In this document: piece after piece, positions 24,123 to 34,500 of the stretch | Layout: each line of letters starts with the position of its first letter | Position numbering within the stretch: the first letter of the stretch is position 1 | DNA from: an uncultured Bacteroidales bacterium | GTDB taxonomy: Bacteria > Bacteroidota > Bacteroidia > Bacteroidales > P3 | Direction: 5' to 3' | NCBI GenBank assembly: GCA_946540365.1 | Contig: CAMNIH010000003.1 | Location: 1 to 35,342, forward strand | Length of the DNA: 35,342 nt | The notes under the pieces: model-generated | The model's input: the letters and a program-made list of their open reading frames with translations, nothing else | Databases searched by the model: none | Told to the model about the DNA's origin: nothing | Position numbers and translations under genes: made by a program

Positions 24123-25208
24123 TTATGCCTTGGGGGTCTTCCAGGAGAAGTAGACCTGGACGCCGGCCATCTGGTACACCTGCCAGTGGCCCCAACGGCC
24201 CATGCCGCTGAAGTCGGTGTCCCACTTGAGGTTGAGTGCGAAGTTGGCGGCGATGTGTTCGGAGAAGCGGTAGTCGAGTTTCACCTCGAAGTCGAGGTCG
24301 GTCTCGAAGGCGCGGCGGCCGAGCCATCCCAGGTCGGCCAGGTCGGCCCAAGCTTCACCGGCAGCGAGGTTGTATTCGCAACCAGCGGGGCGGTCATCGG
24401 GGTTGGTCGGGTCGGGGGTGAAGGCGGCAATGCTTTCCCATGCCATGTTGCCAGGTTTCTTATAGTCGTAGAAGAGCTCGAGACGGGCATAGAGATCGAG
24501 CTTGGGAAGAATGTCTTTCTTCAGGTACTGGGCCTTGATGTAGCTACCGAGACCGAAGTAGGAATGGGTGTAGCCGTTGGCAGGATCGGTCTGGATGACA
24601 CCATAGGTGTAGCCCTCTGAGATGAGGGAGTCGTTGCAGACGAAGGTGGTCTTGCCAGTGAGGAAGGAGAGCGAAACCGACCAATCGGGCTTTTTGTACT
24701 CGAAGGAGAGAGCCGTGGTGAGGTAGGCCGGGGCGAAGAAACTGGAGACCATCTTCTGAGTCTGCGAGGCTCCGATGCCGTCGTATTCGTAGCCCGCGCC
24801 GAATTGGGTCTTGAGGTTGGCCGTGAAGCTGGCGCCCCAGTCGGGCAGGCTGCTGAAAGGCTTCCAGGAGATGGCGCTCGTCAGGTCGATTTTGTCGTTG
24901 CTCTTGCGGCGGGTCTCAAAGAGGGTGTCGCCCTCGGCGAGGTCTTGCCAGGCATAGCCGTAGGCCAGGTCGACCACATTGTCCCAGATATAACGGGGAT
25001 GAGTGTACTTGTAGTTGCCGAAAAAGGTGGCGGTACCGTCGATCTGCGAGTTGCCGGTCTTGGACCAGTTGTTGAACATGAACTCGCTGATCTTCAGCGC
25101 GGGAGTGCTGCTGGTTTCCCATTTGCCGGCGGGGGCGGCGGGCTCGTCCTGAGCCATGGCGGCAGCCGACGCAACGAGGGCCGCACAAAGGATAAAGATT
25201 CGTTTCAT
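24123..25208 (-). CDS. DUF3078-family outer-membrane beta-barrel protein
   Basis: 361 residues. Signal peptide about 1-20 (ending AMAQ). The body is a succession of amphipathic beta-strands with alternating aromatic residues (NYKYTHPRYIWDNVVDLAYGY, ALSFEYKKPDWSVSLSFLTG). It ends in QMAGVQVYFSWKTPKA, a barrel-like final strand. The conserved N-terminal part (KISEFMFNNWSKTGNSQIDG) fits DUF3078, a Bacteroidota outer-membrane family of unknown function. It lies 39 bp downstream of recX on the same strand, in the same probable transcript, and ends at a strong terminator. Confidence 0.82.
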   Translation of the reverse strand: MKRIFILCAALVASAAAMAQDEPAAPAGKWETSSTPALKISEFMFNNWSKTGNSQIDGTATFFGNYKYTHPRYIWDNVVDLAYGYAWQDLAEGDTLFETRRKSNDKIDLTSAISWKPFSSLPDWGASFTANLKTQFGAGYEYDGIGASQTQKMVSSFFAPAYLTTALSFEYKKPDWSVSLSFLTGKTTFVCNDSLISEGYTYGVIQTDPANGYTHSYFGLGSYIKAQYLKKDILPKLDLYARLELFYDYKKPGNMAWESIAAFTPDPTNPDDRPAGCEYNLAAGEAWADLADLGWLGRRAFETDLDFEVKLDYRFSEHIAANFALNLKWDTDFSGMGRWGHWQVYQMAGVQVYFSWKTPKA

Positions 25209-25247
25209 ACAGATGGTGTTATTGATTGTTTTTTGTGATTTTGTTGA

Positions 25248-25742
25248 TTACTGTTCGTAGAGTGAGTCGCTGTCGACCAGACGGGCGATCTCGGACGGCG
25301 TGTAGCCGCGGGAGACCAGGAAGGAGACGAGGCGGCGCCGGTTGTCGGGCGTGGATCCGCCGCCGAGCTGGCGCAGTTTCTTGGCGGCCTCGTCGTTCAT
25401 GATGGCGAAGTAGGTCTCGTCGTCGACCTGTGCCATGCCGGCCTCGATGGCGTCCTTGGGCAGATGCTTGGCCCGGAGCTGGTACAGCACCTTCTGCCGG
25501 CCCCACCGCTGGCCGACGAGCTTGCCCCGGCAGTAGGCGGCGGCATAACGGAAATCGTTGATGTAGTCGTCGGCGCGGAGACGGTTGATGATGGCATCGA
25601 GCACGGTGGACGGGGCGCCCCAGGTGATGAGCTTCTGGCGCATACCGCTCTCACACTGCTCGGAATGAGCGCAGTAGCGGCGGGCGCGGTCCAGCAGGGC
25701 GCGTGTGGCTTCGTCTATGGGTTCGTTGGTTCTCGATGGCAT
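25248..25742 (-). CDS. recX: Regulatory protein RecX
   Basis: 164 residues made of the three-helix repeats typical of RecX (RARRYCAHSEQCESGMRQKL, then RLRADDYINDFRYAAAYCRGK with LVGQRWGRQKVLYQLRAKHL, then a C-terminal repeat). RecX binds RecA filaments and limits recombinase activity. recA is not adjacent. The gene has its own promoter (25765-25795) and is followed by the DUF3078 gene. Start ATG 25742 puts the first repeat at about residue 15. Confidence 0.9.
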   Translation of the reverse strand: MPSRTNEPIDEATRALLDRARRYCAHSEQCESGMRQKLITWGAPSTVLDAIINRLRADDYINDFRYAAAYCRGKLVGQRWGRQKVLYQLRAKHLPKDAIEAGMAQVDDETYFAIMNDEAAKKLRQLGGGSTPDNRRRLVSFLVSRGYTPSEIARLVDSDSLYEQ

Positions 25743-25764
25743 GGCGCACGACGTTTTGAGGGTG

Positions 25765-25795
25765 CAAAATTACAAACATTTTCGGACATAGCAAA
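25765..25795 (-). promoter_or_regulatory. Promoter of recX
   Basis: Minus strand: TTTG (25792-25795), 19 bp, TAATTTTG (25765-25772), a full consensus match about 23 bp before the start codon. It stands back to back with the plus-strand promoter at 25833-25863. Confidence 0.8.
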
Positions 25796-25832
25796 ATAAA
25801 AAACAACAGAATGTCGCGGCCGGAAAGATTTT

Positions 25833-25863
25833 TTTGCCATGTCGTATTTTTTTTGTACTTTTG
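25833..25863 (+). promoter_or_regulatory. Promoter of the GT5-like gene
   Basis: TTTG (25833-25836), 19 bp, TACTTTTG (25856-25863). The leader before ATG 25892 is A/T-rich and includes TATATATATA. Confidence 0.8.
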
Positions 25864-25891
25864 CAGTTGGACTATAATATATATATAGCTT

Positions 25892-26713
25892 ATGGCTAAA
25901 GGAAGAATACTGTTTGTCAGTCAGGAGATTATGCCGTTTTCGGACGAGAGTGAGATGTCGTCGCTGAGCCGCTATTTGCCAGCCAAAACGCAGGAAATGG
26001 GACGTGAGATAAGGGTTTTCATGCCCAAATTCGCTGCCGTCAGCGAGCGGAAGCACCAGCTGCACGAGGTGATTCGGTTGAGTGGGATGAATCTGATTGT
26101 AAACAACTGTGACCACCAACTGATCATCAAAGTGGGTTCCATACCCACCGCCCGGATGCAGGTGTACTTCATCGACAACGAGGAGTATTTCACCGGGCGT
26201 CCGGCCGCGATGCTGGAGGACCGGACCCTGAGCAACGACAGCGACGAACAGCTGCTCTTCTTCGGACGCGGGACGCTGGAGGCGGTGCGCAAACTGGCGT
26301 GGCAGCCGCACCTGATCAACTTCTGCGGCTGGTTCACATCGATGGTGCCGTTCTACATGCGCCGCATCAACAAAGAGAACGCCTTCTTCAGCGGCACCAA
26401 GCTGGTGATCACCCTGATGGAGGACAGCTTCGACGGCAGGATCGGGGGCGACCTGGAGCGCAAGATGAAGGCCGACAACGCCACGGCCAAGGACCTGCGC
26501 CTCTACGGCGACACGACGTACCTGGGCCTGATGAAGGCGGCCATCACCTACTCGCAGGGCGTCATCGTGGGCTCGCCCAACGCCAACCCCGAGCTGGTGG
26601 CCTTCGCCAAGGAGAACAAACGCAACGTGCTCGACTACATCGAGGACCGCGACGAATTCTTTAACCGGATCAACAAATTCTACGACTCTATCATAGGAAA
26701 GATTGAGAATTGA
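25892..26713 (+). CDS. Glycogen/starch synthase N-terminal-domain protein (GT5-like, short)
   Basis: 273 residues resembling only the first Rossmann domain of a GT5 glycogen synthase (GRILFVSQEIMPFSDESEM, REIRVFMPKF, VYFIDNEEYF, PHLINFCGW). Full synthases are about 480 residues. The C-terminal nucleotide-sugar domain is absent, and the K-x-G-G motif near the start is replaced by DESEMSSLS. To my knowledge short forms of this kind next to a DUF4270 gene recur in Bacteroidota. Activity as a glycogen synthase is doubtful; a binding or regulatory role is possible. Its stop is 1 bp before the DUF4270 start, so the two are cotranscribed. Confidence 0.83.
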   Translation: MAKGRILFVSQEIMPFSDESEMSSLSRYLPAKTQEMGREIRVFMPKFAAVSERKHQLHEVIRLSGMNLIVNNCDHQLIIKVGSIPTARMQVYFIDNEEYFTGRPAAMLEDRTLSNDSDEQLLFFGRGTLEAVRKLAWQPHLINFCGWFTSMVPFYMRRINKENAFFSGTKLVITLMEDSFDGRIGGDLERKMKADNATAKDLRLYGDTTYLGLMKAAITYSQGVIVGSPNANPELVAFAKENKRNVLDYIEDRDEFFNRINKFYDSIIGKIEN

Positions 26714-26714
26714 C

Positions 26715-27965
26715 ATGATGAAAAAGAAACTGACCCTGCTGCCGGCCCTGTCGGCACTACTGCTGCTCTGCCTGCTGCCCGTGGGATGCACCGACGAGGA
26801 GTCGGCCCTCGGCATCAACCTGGTGGACGACAACACCCTCTACGACGGCCAGACAGCCACCCTCACCGCCGACCGCGCCCTGAGCGTGCGCGACGACTCG
26901 CTGGCCACGTCGAACTACAGCCACGGCATCATCGGCAACTACACCGACCCCGCCTTCGGGCGCATCAGCTCGACCCTGTACACCCAGATCGCCCTGGCCG
27001 AGAACACCAGCAGCATCAACCTGACCAACAACGTCATCGACTCGGTGGTGCTCACGCTGGCCAAGGAGAGCCTCTACCCCGACACGACGGCGACCTACCG
27101 CTTCCACTTCGAGGTGATGCAGCTGGCCGAGCCGGTGCTGAGCGACACGACCTACTACAGCACCGACGTCCTCGCCGTGGCAGAGGGCACCAAATACTTC
27201 GATGCCGACATCGTCGTGGCCCCCGCCGACACGGTGATCCGGATGAAGCTGGACAACGCCATCCAGACCATCCTGAGCCAGGCTGCCTCGGCCGAAGAGT
27301 TTGCCAACGCCACCAAGGGACTGCGCATACGGATGACCGACGCGGGCGACGAGGGGCTGCTGGGAATCAACTTCATGGCCAGCAACACCTGCCTGAAGGT
27401 CTACCACCACTACGACACGCTGAAGGCCGTCTACACCTTCCTGATGGGGACCAGCACGGCCCACTTCACCCACTTCGAACACGACTATACCGGAAGCGTC
27501 ACCGGCGGGGTCGACAGCTTAGACGGCAGCAACACCCTGTACCTGCAGCCCATGGGCGGATACAACATGCTGGTGAGCTTCGACAATGCCATCCGCGCCT
27601 TCGCCGCCAGCCACCCGACGGCCGTCATCCACCACGCCGAGCTGCTGCTGCCGGTGGCACCGGGAGCGGCATCGATGCGGCCCGAGCGCATACTGGCACT
27701 GCAGAAGATCGAGGACGGCAACGACACCTACGTCAACGACCTGCTCGACCCCTACACGATGGGGGGCTTCGACGGCAAGTATGACGAAACGCGCGGCTGC
27801 TACCGGCTGCGGCTGACGCAGCATGTGCAAGGCCTGCTGCGCGACGGAGGCGACCCCGGCACGCTGATGGTGCTCAACTCGCGCCGAAGCACCGGCGCCG
27901 GCACCATCATCAACGGACCGGCGGCGGCCGACCCCTTACGTATTGAAATCACTTACAGCGAATAG
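26715..27965 (+). CDS. DUF4270-family lipoprotein
   Basis: 416 residues. Lipobox LLPVGC is followed by TDEESALG. The domain then starts with the familiar LVDD/TLYDGQTATLTA and SNYSHGIIGNYTDPAFGRISSTLYTQI pattern of DUF4270, a Bacteroidota family of surface or outer-membrane lipoproteins of unknown role. Beta-rich throughout, ending DPLRIEITY. Two adjacent ATGs (26715, 26718) could start it; the first lies one base after the previous stop. It is third-position GC-rich like its neighbours. It is followed 5 bp later by the MORN-repeat gene. Confidence 0.85.
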   Translation: MMKKKLTLLPALSALLLLCLLPVGCTDEESALGINLVDDNTLYDGQTATLTADRALSVRDDSLATSNYSHGIIGNYTDPAFGRISSTLYTQIALAENTSSINLTNNVIDSVVLTLAKESLYPDTTATYRFHFEVMQLAEPVLSDTTYYSTDVLAVAEGTKYFDADIVVAPADTVIRMKLDNAIQTILSQAASAEEFANATKGLRIRMTDAGDEGLLGINFMASNTCLKVYHHYDTLKAVYTFLMGTSTAHFTHFEHDYTGSVTGGVDSLDGSNTLYLQPMGGYNMLVSFDNAIRAFAASHPTAVIHHAELLLPVAPGAASMRPERILALQKIEDGNDTYVNDLLDPYTMGGFDGKYDETRGCYRLRLTQHVQGLLRDGGDPGTLMVLNSRRSTGAGTIINGPAAADPLRIEITYSE

Positions 27966-27970
27966 ATTCC

Positions 27971-29113
27971 ATGAAGAAACTGATCCTCACGGCAGCAACA
28001 GCCATGATGCTGCCCCTACTGATGAACGCGCAGACGCGCTACGAGAAGACCTACAGCGACAGCAAGCAGCTCTCGGTCGAGGGCACCCTCAACGACGAGG
28101 GCAAACGCACCGGCAACTGGACGTGGTGGTTTCCCAACGGACAGATGTCGCAGCAGGGCAGCTACGTCAACGGCACGAAATCGGGGACATGGACCCTCTA
28201 CTACGAAGACGGCAGCCGCATGGCCGAGGAGTGCCACGGCACAGGCACCAGCCGCACCTGGTTCCACAACGGGGACCTGAAGAGCGAGGTGAATGTCGAG
28301 AACGGCAAGCGCACCGGCCTCTACCGCTCGTGGCACGACAACGGGCAGGTCGAGGAGGAGATCACCTACGTGAACGGCAGCCGCGAGGGCGAGACCAAGC
28401 AGTGGCACCGCAACGGGACACTGAAGTTCATGGGCACCTACCAGAACAACGAGCTGCAGGGCAAAGCCACCTGGTGGCAGCCCGACGGCAAGACCGACAT
28501 GGAAGGCACGCTGAACCACGGCGAGCAGGAGGGCCAGTGGCGCTACTACTGGCGCACGAACGGACGCCTGGGCATCGAAGGATCGTTCAGCAAGGACAAG
28601 GAGACCGGCCAGTGGACCTACTACTACGAGACCGGCGAACGCTGGCGCCAGGGCAACTACCGCAACGGTCGGCGCGAAGGAGTGTGGACGACGTGGTACG
28701 AAAGCGGAAAGAAACTGCACGAGGGCAGCTATATCAACGGCGTCGAAGAGGGGGAATGGACAGCGTGGTACGAGGACGGCACGGTCGACTACTACGGCTC
28801 GTTCAGCGGTGGCCAGAAAGATGGAGAATGGCGCGGACTGTATGACGACGGGACCGTGCGCTACATCATGCACTATTCGGCCGACGTACGCGACGGCGAA
28901 GAGATACGCTACTTCCCGAACGGCCAGATCGAGCTGCGCCAGAACTACGACAACGGTGTGCTCAACGGCAAATACGAACGCCACAACGAGGCCGGCGGCC
29001 TGGTAGAGAAAGGCCAGTTCGTCAACGGCGAGAAAGACGGCAAATGGGTGTGGTACGACAACGGGAAAGAGGCCTACAAGGCCAAATTCAAAGCGGGCAA
29101 ACAGGTGAAATGA
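27971..29113 (+). CDS. Exported MORN-repeat protein
   Basis: 380 residues. Signal peptide about 1-20 (ending LMNAQ). The rest is an almost uninterrupted run of about 14 MORN-type repeats of 23-25 residues, with the pattern G-x-W-x-x-(Y/W)-x-x-(D/N)-G ... G-x-(Y/F)-x-(N/D)-G. Examples are GTWTLYYEDG, GQWTYYYETG and GEWTAWYEDG. Such beta-hairpin repeats form elongated scaffolds that bind lipids or proteins; bacterial members are often annotated as YwqK-like antitoxins, though no toxin partner is present here. It overlaps the maf start by 4 bp (ATGA). Confidence 0.9.
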   Translation: MKKLILTAATAMMLPLLMNAQTRYEKTYSDSKQLSVEGTLNDEGKRTGNWTWWFPNGQMSQQGSYVNGTKSGTWTLYYEDGSRMAEECHGTGTSRTWFHNGDLKSEVNVENGKRTGLYRSWHDNGQVEEEITYVNGSREGETKQWHRNGTLKFMGTYQNNELQGKATWWQPDGKTDMEGTLNHGEQEGQWRYYWRTNGRLGIEGSFSKDKETGQWTYYYETGERWRQGNYRNGRREGVWTTWYESGKKLHEGSYINGVEEGEWTAWYEDGTVDYYGSFSGGQKDGEWRGLYDDGTVRYIMHYSADVRDGEEIRYFPNGQIELRQNYDNGVLNGKYERHNEAGGLVEKGQFVNGEKDGKWVWYDNGKEAYKAKFKAGKQVK

Positions 29114-29688
29114 AGCTCTTACTGGCGTCGAAATCGCCCCGCCGGCGGCAACTGCTTGCCGAATTGGGATACCCTGTAGAGATTGTCAACGTCGAGGTCG
29201 ACGAGCATGCCGACCTGCCGGCCAACGCCGACGAGGTGGCCGAAGTGCTGGCCCGCCGCAAGATGCAGGCCTACCCTGTCGCTCAGCTGGCCGAGGATGA
29301 AATACTGGTTACCGCAGACACCGTGGTGGTGCTGGACGGACAGGTGCTTGGCAAGCCAGCCTCGCACGAGGAAGCACACTCCATGCTGCGCCGCCTCAGC
29401 GGACGCGACCACAAGGTATACACCGGTGTATGCCTCCGGACTCGGCAACGGACACTGTCGTTCACCGAAGAGACCACAGTACACTTCAAAACGCTTGACG
29501 ACAACGAGATAAACCACTATATCGACCACTACAAGCCGTACGACAAAGCCGGCGCCTACGGTATCCAGGAGTGGATCGGCATGGTCGGCATCAGCGGTAT
29601 CGACGGTTGCTTCTACAATGTCATGGGACTTCCGCTGTCAAGGCTTTACACTGCCCTGAAAGAGCTGTCTGACGGCACAGCAAGATAA
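29110..29688 (+). CDS. maf: Maf family nucleotide pyrophosphatase
   Basis: 192 residues. Motifs: SKSPRRR (7-13), VTADTVVVLDGQVLGKP (about 67-83), SGRDHKVYTG, and YDKAGAYGIQEW near the end. These fit the dTTP/UTP pyrophosphatase branch, which cleaves non-canonical nucleotides to monophosphates and has been linked to septum formation. ATG 29110 is chosen because it begins the conserved core and overlaps the MORN gene stop; the longer frame to 29044 has no family residues. The 3' end overlaps the convergent recQ by 43 bp. Confidence 0.93.
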   Translation: MKLLLASKSPRRRQLLAELGYPVEIVNVEVDEHADLPANADEVAEVLARRKMQAYPVAQLAEDEILVTADTVVVLDGQVLGKPASHEEAHSMLRRLSGRDHKVYTGVCLRTRQRTLSFTEETTVHFKTLDDNEINHYIDHYKPYDKAGAYGIQEWIGMVGISGIDGCFYNVMGLPLSRLYTALKELSDGTAR

Positions 29689-31553
29689 AGATTGTCATCG
29701 AGATAGAGCGCCCCCTCGTCGAGCATCCTGCGCAGGAGGGGATTCACATCCTTCAATCCACGATGCGTCAGCAGGGCCACGAGGTCGTTCACGGCATACC
29801 GCTCCCCATTCTTGAAAAGAGGCAGCACATCCTCTTCTGTCGCCACGGCAGACCGATGGCCCTGGCAGACATCGCACCGTCCACAGTCATCGGTTTCCTC
29901 ACCGAAATAGGCAAGCAACTGGCGAGTGCGGCAAACCCCATCATTTGACACATATTCCTTGATGGCCTCGAGGCGACGTCGGGACGATTCTTTCAGCTGG
30001 TCGTAGTTGCTCTCGTTCAGCATGATGCTCTTCTCGTCGACACGCTCGGTCAGAAATATAATCTGAGGTTTTGTGGGGCACGGGCGATATTCGAGAATAT
30101 GCATCTCGTTCATCTGCGACAGCATGCGCACCACATCGTCCGGCTCCATAAAACAGCGGCTCGCCACCTTCGCCTCGTCGACGGGTGTCGCTTCCATAAA
30201 GATGCCGGGATACAGGCGCATCACGGCCTGAAGCAGGTTGCCCATGGCCATGTGGTTGACCTGGAAGCGGTACACCTCATCGCGGCCCACGGGTATGAAC
30301 ACGGTGGAGCTGGTCTCCTCGCGCTCAGGCAGAGCGATCAACCCCTCCCGTTCGAGGAACGAGCATGCGCTATAGAACTCGCGGACATTGAAACCGTATG
30401 AAGCACAGATCTCCTCGAGATCGTAATCATAGCGGCTGTCGGCACCGCTGCCTACCGGCAACTTGTAGAAGTTACACAGCGCCCTGTAAACATTGCGGAT
30501 ATACTTCAGCGAAGGGAACCCGACCTCGAAGTCATGGTCCAGCTTGTGAATATCGGCGCTGTCGCAGAGCAGAACCGCCTCGGCCGGATTGCCGTCACGG
30601 CCCGCCCGGCCCGCCTCCTGGAAGTAGGCCTCCAGCGAGTTGGGGATATCCAGATGGATCACGAAACGCACATCGGCCTTGTCGATGCCCATACCGAAGG
30701 CATTGGTTGCCACTATCACACGACACTCTCCATTCATCCACAGGCGCTGCCGCTGGTCGCGGTCGGATGTGGTGAGGCCTGCATGGTAGAACGTGGCAGG
30801 GATGCCGCTGGACTCGAGCAACACAGCCACATCGCGTGTCTGCCTGCGGTTGCGCACATACACGATTCCGTTGCCGCTCATCTGCCGTATCATCCGCAGC
30901 AGGGCCTCCCGCTTGTTGCCGCCCTTGCACACACGATAGACCAGGTTGGGACGCAGGAACGTGCTCCTGAAGACGCTGCATTGATGCATCTTCAGCTTCG
31001 CGCAGATGTCCTCCTGCACCTCCTTTGTCGCCGTCGCCGTGAGGGCGACAAGAGGGACACCGGGATGGTAGTCGCGCACCTCGGCGATCTGCAGGTAGGG
31101 CGGCCTGAAATCATACCCCCATTGCGAGATGCAGTGTGCCTCGTCGACGGCGATCAACGCCACCTTCATCTGACGGAAATGCTCGATAAAACGACGCTGC
31201 CGAAGGCGTTCCGGCGACACATACAGGAACTTCAACGCCCCGGCCATGGCGTTATACAGCACCGCCGTCGACTCGTTGTAGCTCATGCCTGCCACCAGAC
31301 AGGCCGCCTTCAGGTGCCGGTTGTTCAGCTGCTGCACCTGGTCTTTCATCAGGGCCACCAGCGGCGAGACCACCAGACAGACCCCTTCGCGCATCAATGC
31401 CGGGAGCTGGTAGCACAGCGACTTGCCGCCCCCGGTGGACATCAGAACGAGCGTGTCGTGTCCCTGGGCGACCGCATCGACCACCTCCTCCTGCATGGGG
31501 CGGAAAGCGTCGTAGCCCCAATACCGCTTCAGGAGGGCGTACTTATCTGCCAT
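29646..31553 (-). CDS. recQ: ATP-dependent DNA helicase RecQ
   Basis: 635 residues. Walker A is STGGGKS (39-45), motif II VDEAHCISQWGYDFRP (136-151), and motif VI is within the QEAGRAGRDG stretch. The RecQ zinc site is present: one cysteine near 540 (VCRTRQ), then CGRCDVC near 556-562. A winged-helix region lies around it. A separate HRDC domain is not evident; the last 60 residues form a short helical end. RecQ unwinds forks and recombination intermediates. It starts 7 bp after the stop of the T9SS cargo-like gene, probably in the same transcript. Confidence 0.95.
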   Translation of the reverse strand: MADKYALLKRYWGYDAFRPMQEEVVDAVAQGHDTLVLMSTGGGKSLCYQLPALMREGVCLVVSPLVALMKDQVQQLNNRHLKAACLVAGMSYNESTAVLYNAMAGALKFLYVSPERLRQRRFIEHFRQMKVALIAVDEAHCISQWGYDFRPPYLQIAEVRDYHPGVPLVALTATATKEVQEDICAKLKMHQCSVFRSTFLRPNLVYRVCKGGNKREALLRMIRQMSGNGIVYVRNRRQTRDVAVLLESSGIPATFYHAGLTTSDRDQRQRLWMNGECRVIVATNAFGMGIDKADVRFVIHLDIPNSLEAYFQEAGRAGRDGNPAEAVLLCDSADIHKLDHDFEVGFPSLKYIRNVYRALCNFYKLPVGSGADSRYDYDLEEICASYGFNVREFYSACSFLEREGLIALPEREETSSTVFIPVGRDEVYRFQVNHMAMGNLLQAVMRLYPGIFMEATPVDEAKVASRCFMEPDDVVRMLSQMNEMHILEYRPCPTKPQIIFLTERVDEKSIMLNESNYDQLKESSRRRLEAIKEYVSNDGVCRTRQLLAYFGEETDDCGRCDVCQGHRSAVATEEDVLPLFKNGERYAVNDLVALLTHRGLKDVNPLLRRMLDEGALYLDDNLYLAVPSDSSFRAV

Positions 31554-31560
31554 CGATTGC

Positions 31561-34500
31561 CTATCTCACCAGCGTGACCGACCCTCTCAGGGTACCCAGG
31601 TTGTAGGTGCCGGGCTTACGGAAGCGGCACACATAGACGTAGGCCCCCTGCGGGCAGGGGTTGCCCTTGTAGGTGCCATCCCACTCGAAGTGCGAGTCCT
31701 GCGACTCGAACACCACCTCGCCACGGCGGTTGTAGATCACGATATGGAAATGCTCGTAGGTGTTGATACTATAGAGCTTGAACGTCTCGTTCTCGTCCTC
31801 CGAACCGGGGGTGAAGATATTGGGGAACCACGAGGTGTACATGCTCACCGGAATGCTGAAGGGATAGCCGATGCGGCAGCCCAACTCGTTGGCCGAGGTG
31901 AGGATCACGTAGACCGAGTCGACATTGGTGGCCTCCTCGAAGGTATGCGTCACCTCGCGACCCTCGACCACCTCGCCGGCATCGAACGTCCACGAGCTGC
32001 TTACGCCGTAGAGCGACTCGTCGCGCAGCGTCACTGTCGGGCTTTCGGAATCCACAATCCCCGGATTGATATTCACCGACGGTACCGGATAGGGATAGAC
32101 CGTCACCTGGGTCGTGATGGGGGTGGCGTCGCAGATATTGTCGCCCGAACCGCCATGGCCCACCAGCGTATAGGTGGTGTTCACCTGCGGTCTGACCCTG
32201 ACCACCTGTAGGGTGTCCTGCCCCGCAAGGCTCGTGTCCACCGGCGAAGAACTCCATGTGTAGCTGGTGGCGCTGGAGCCGGTCAGTGTCACCACATCGC
32301 CCGGACACACCTTGCCATCGGCAGGCAGCATCGTGAGCTTCGGACTCACCAGATAGGCATGGATGCTGTCCCATGCCACACAGTTCTGCGGGCTGGTCAC
32401 ACGGACATAGTAGGTGGCCGTGTCGGCATACGGCGTCACCGCCAGGTGGGGGCCTGCCGGGATATTGCCCATGATGGTGTTCGGACTCGTCGACCACTGA
32501 TAGGTACATCCGTCGACACCGACGGCATTCACCGTGGCATCGGTCAGCGTACCCTGGCAGACGATCGTGTCGCCAATCACCTGCAGCTCGGGATGCAGGA
32601 AGACGCTGATCGTGTCGTGCAGCACATTCTCGCACCAGATGGTGTCGGAGGTGTTGTAGGGGTTGAGGTAGTAGAGTCCGTTGCGCACCATCAGTTCGAC
32701 GGGTTCCAGGCCGTGGGTGAACGAACGCGTCACCTGCCTGTTCTCATCGCCCACACCCACCAGCGTGTCGACCAGCGACATATCGCTGGAGGCGGTAGTG
32801 TCGCGGAAACGCCACACACGATAGGTCGAATTGTGGGTGGTATCAACGAGCGTTGCCGGGTCGTCGTCGCACAGCACCCGCTGCGAGATGGTGATGCCGC
32901 CCTCGGGATACGGCAGCGGACGGATCGGATAGATTTCCTCGGAATAGCACGTCGGATCGTCGGCCGCATAGCTGCGCACACGCACGCCGCGCAAACTGCC
33001 GCCATCGAAATGCATGCGGGTCGAGTCGCCGACAATCGTCGTGTCCGACTGGCCGAGGCACATCGGGTTGTTGTAGAACATCCATTCGGTAGCCGACATG
33101 TTGACACCGTCGGGATCGCCAGGCACATAACTGCCGTTGTGCAGCACCACATCGCCGCCGCACATCGACAGCGAGTCAATCTCCATCGTGGGCTTGATAT
33201 TGGTCACCGTGGTGTACAGGTTCGACGTGAAAGGCTTGGACGGATCCAGCGCCGAGGTCATTGTGCATCGGAAGGTCTGCATATTGCCCATCGAATCGGG
33301 CGATGCCGGAATGTTTTGCTGGTGCGCCATGTTGGGACGGTAGGTGACGCGGAAGTCGTCGGCCTGCACATGGTAGATATAGGCCGAATCCGCCTCGGTG
33401 CCCACGTCGGAAGTCAGCTGGCGGAACGTGAAGTAGGCCGTCGAGTTGGGGTTGCTGTTGGGCAGATTCATACTGTTGGTAGACGTGTAGCCGTACTCCG
33501 AAGCATACCACACATAGTTCAGCAGACCGCGCGGGGCCGTCAGCGTGGTGACATCCTGCGACATACCTGCCGGGCATCCGCTGTTATCGATCACCATCGG
33601 ACGGCACTCGCCGCAGAGGTAGGCGTATGCGAAGTGCTGCATCTGCGAGCAGTCGCTCACCATCACCTCGATGCGGACGTTCGAATACAGCAGGTTGCTC
33701 AAGTTGAGCGACACCTTGACCCAGTCCTTGTAGTAGATATTGCCATTGGGCGACACATTCACCAGATGCCATCCGTTGGTGTTAAAGTCGTTCTCTATCA
33801 CCACCGTGCCGCCGGTTGTCGTGGCCGGGGTCGAGGTGACCATATAGGTCAGCGTGTCGTTGTTCGTCTGGCTGGTGGGGTTGGTCGGACTGGCCTGCAC
33901 CCACTGGCCGGCAGCGTTCTGCTTCATCACTCGGATGATGAACGCCGGATTCTGGGCTGCCGAATGGGTGGGCTGCTCCACCACGCAGGCATAATAGATG
34001 AACATCATGGCATTCGACGGCTGGACATACATGTTGTAGTACAGCGCCTGCGCATTGGGATAGTTGCCAGAGCTCGAAGGACGGCCGCAGGCGTCACCGA
34101 TGCGTATACTCCTTGTCAAGCTGGTGTTGACCGTATTGGAATCGAAGGTGTTGAAGTGTGTAGGCACATACGACAGGTGATCCAGCGTATTGGGGTCCTT
34201 GTTGGCCGGGTGTCCCGTAGCCTGGGTGGTGGTGGTGTAGATGGCAAAGGCCTTGTTGGTTGCGTGACCCGTCGGGAAAACGGCACAGTCACCACCGGTC
34301 TGCGTCGTTTCGGTACTCAGATTGGTACCCGTGATGATGGGCTTTTCGACATTGTTGTAACTGAACGTAATATCGGTCTGTGCCGATACGGCATTGGGGA
34401 TAACATTGCCGTTTTTGAATCCCTGACGGCCCTGCCACACATAGCCGCCCGTCACCTGATTGTTCATCGCGCCGAAGTTCATCGGGTTGTTCCAGCCCGG

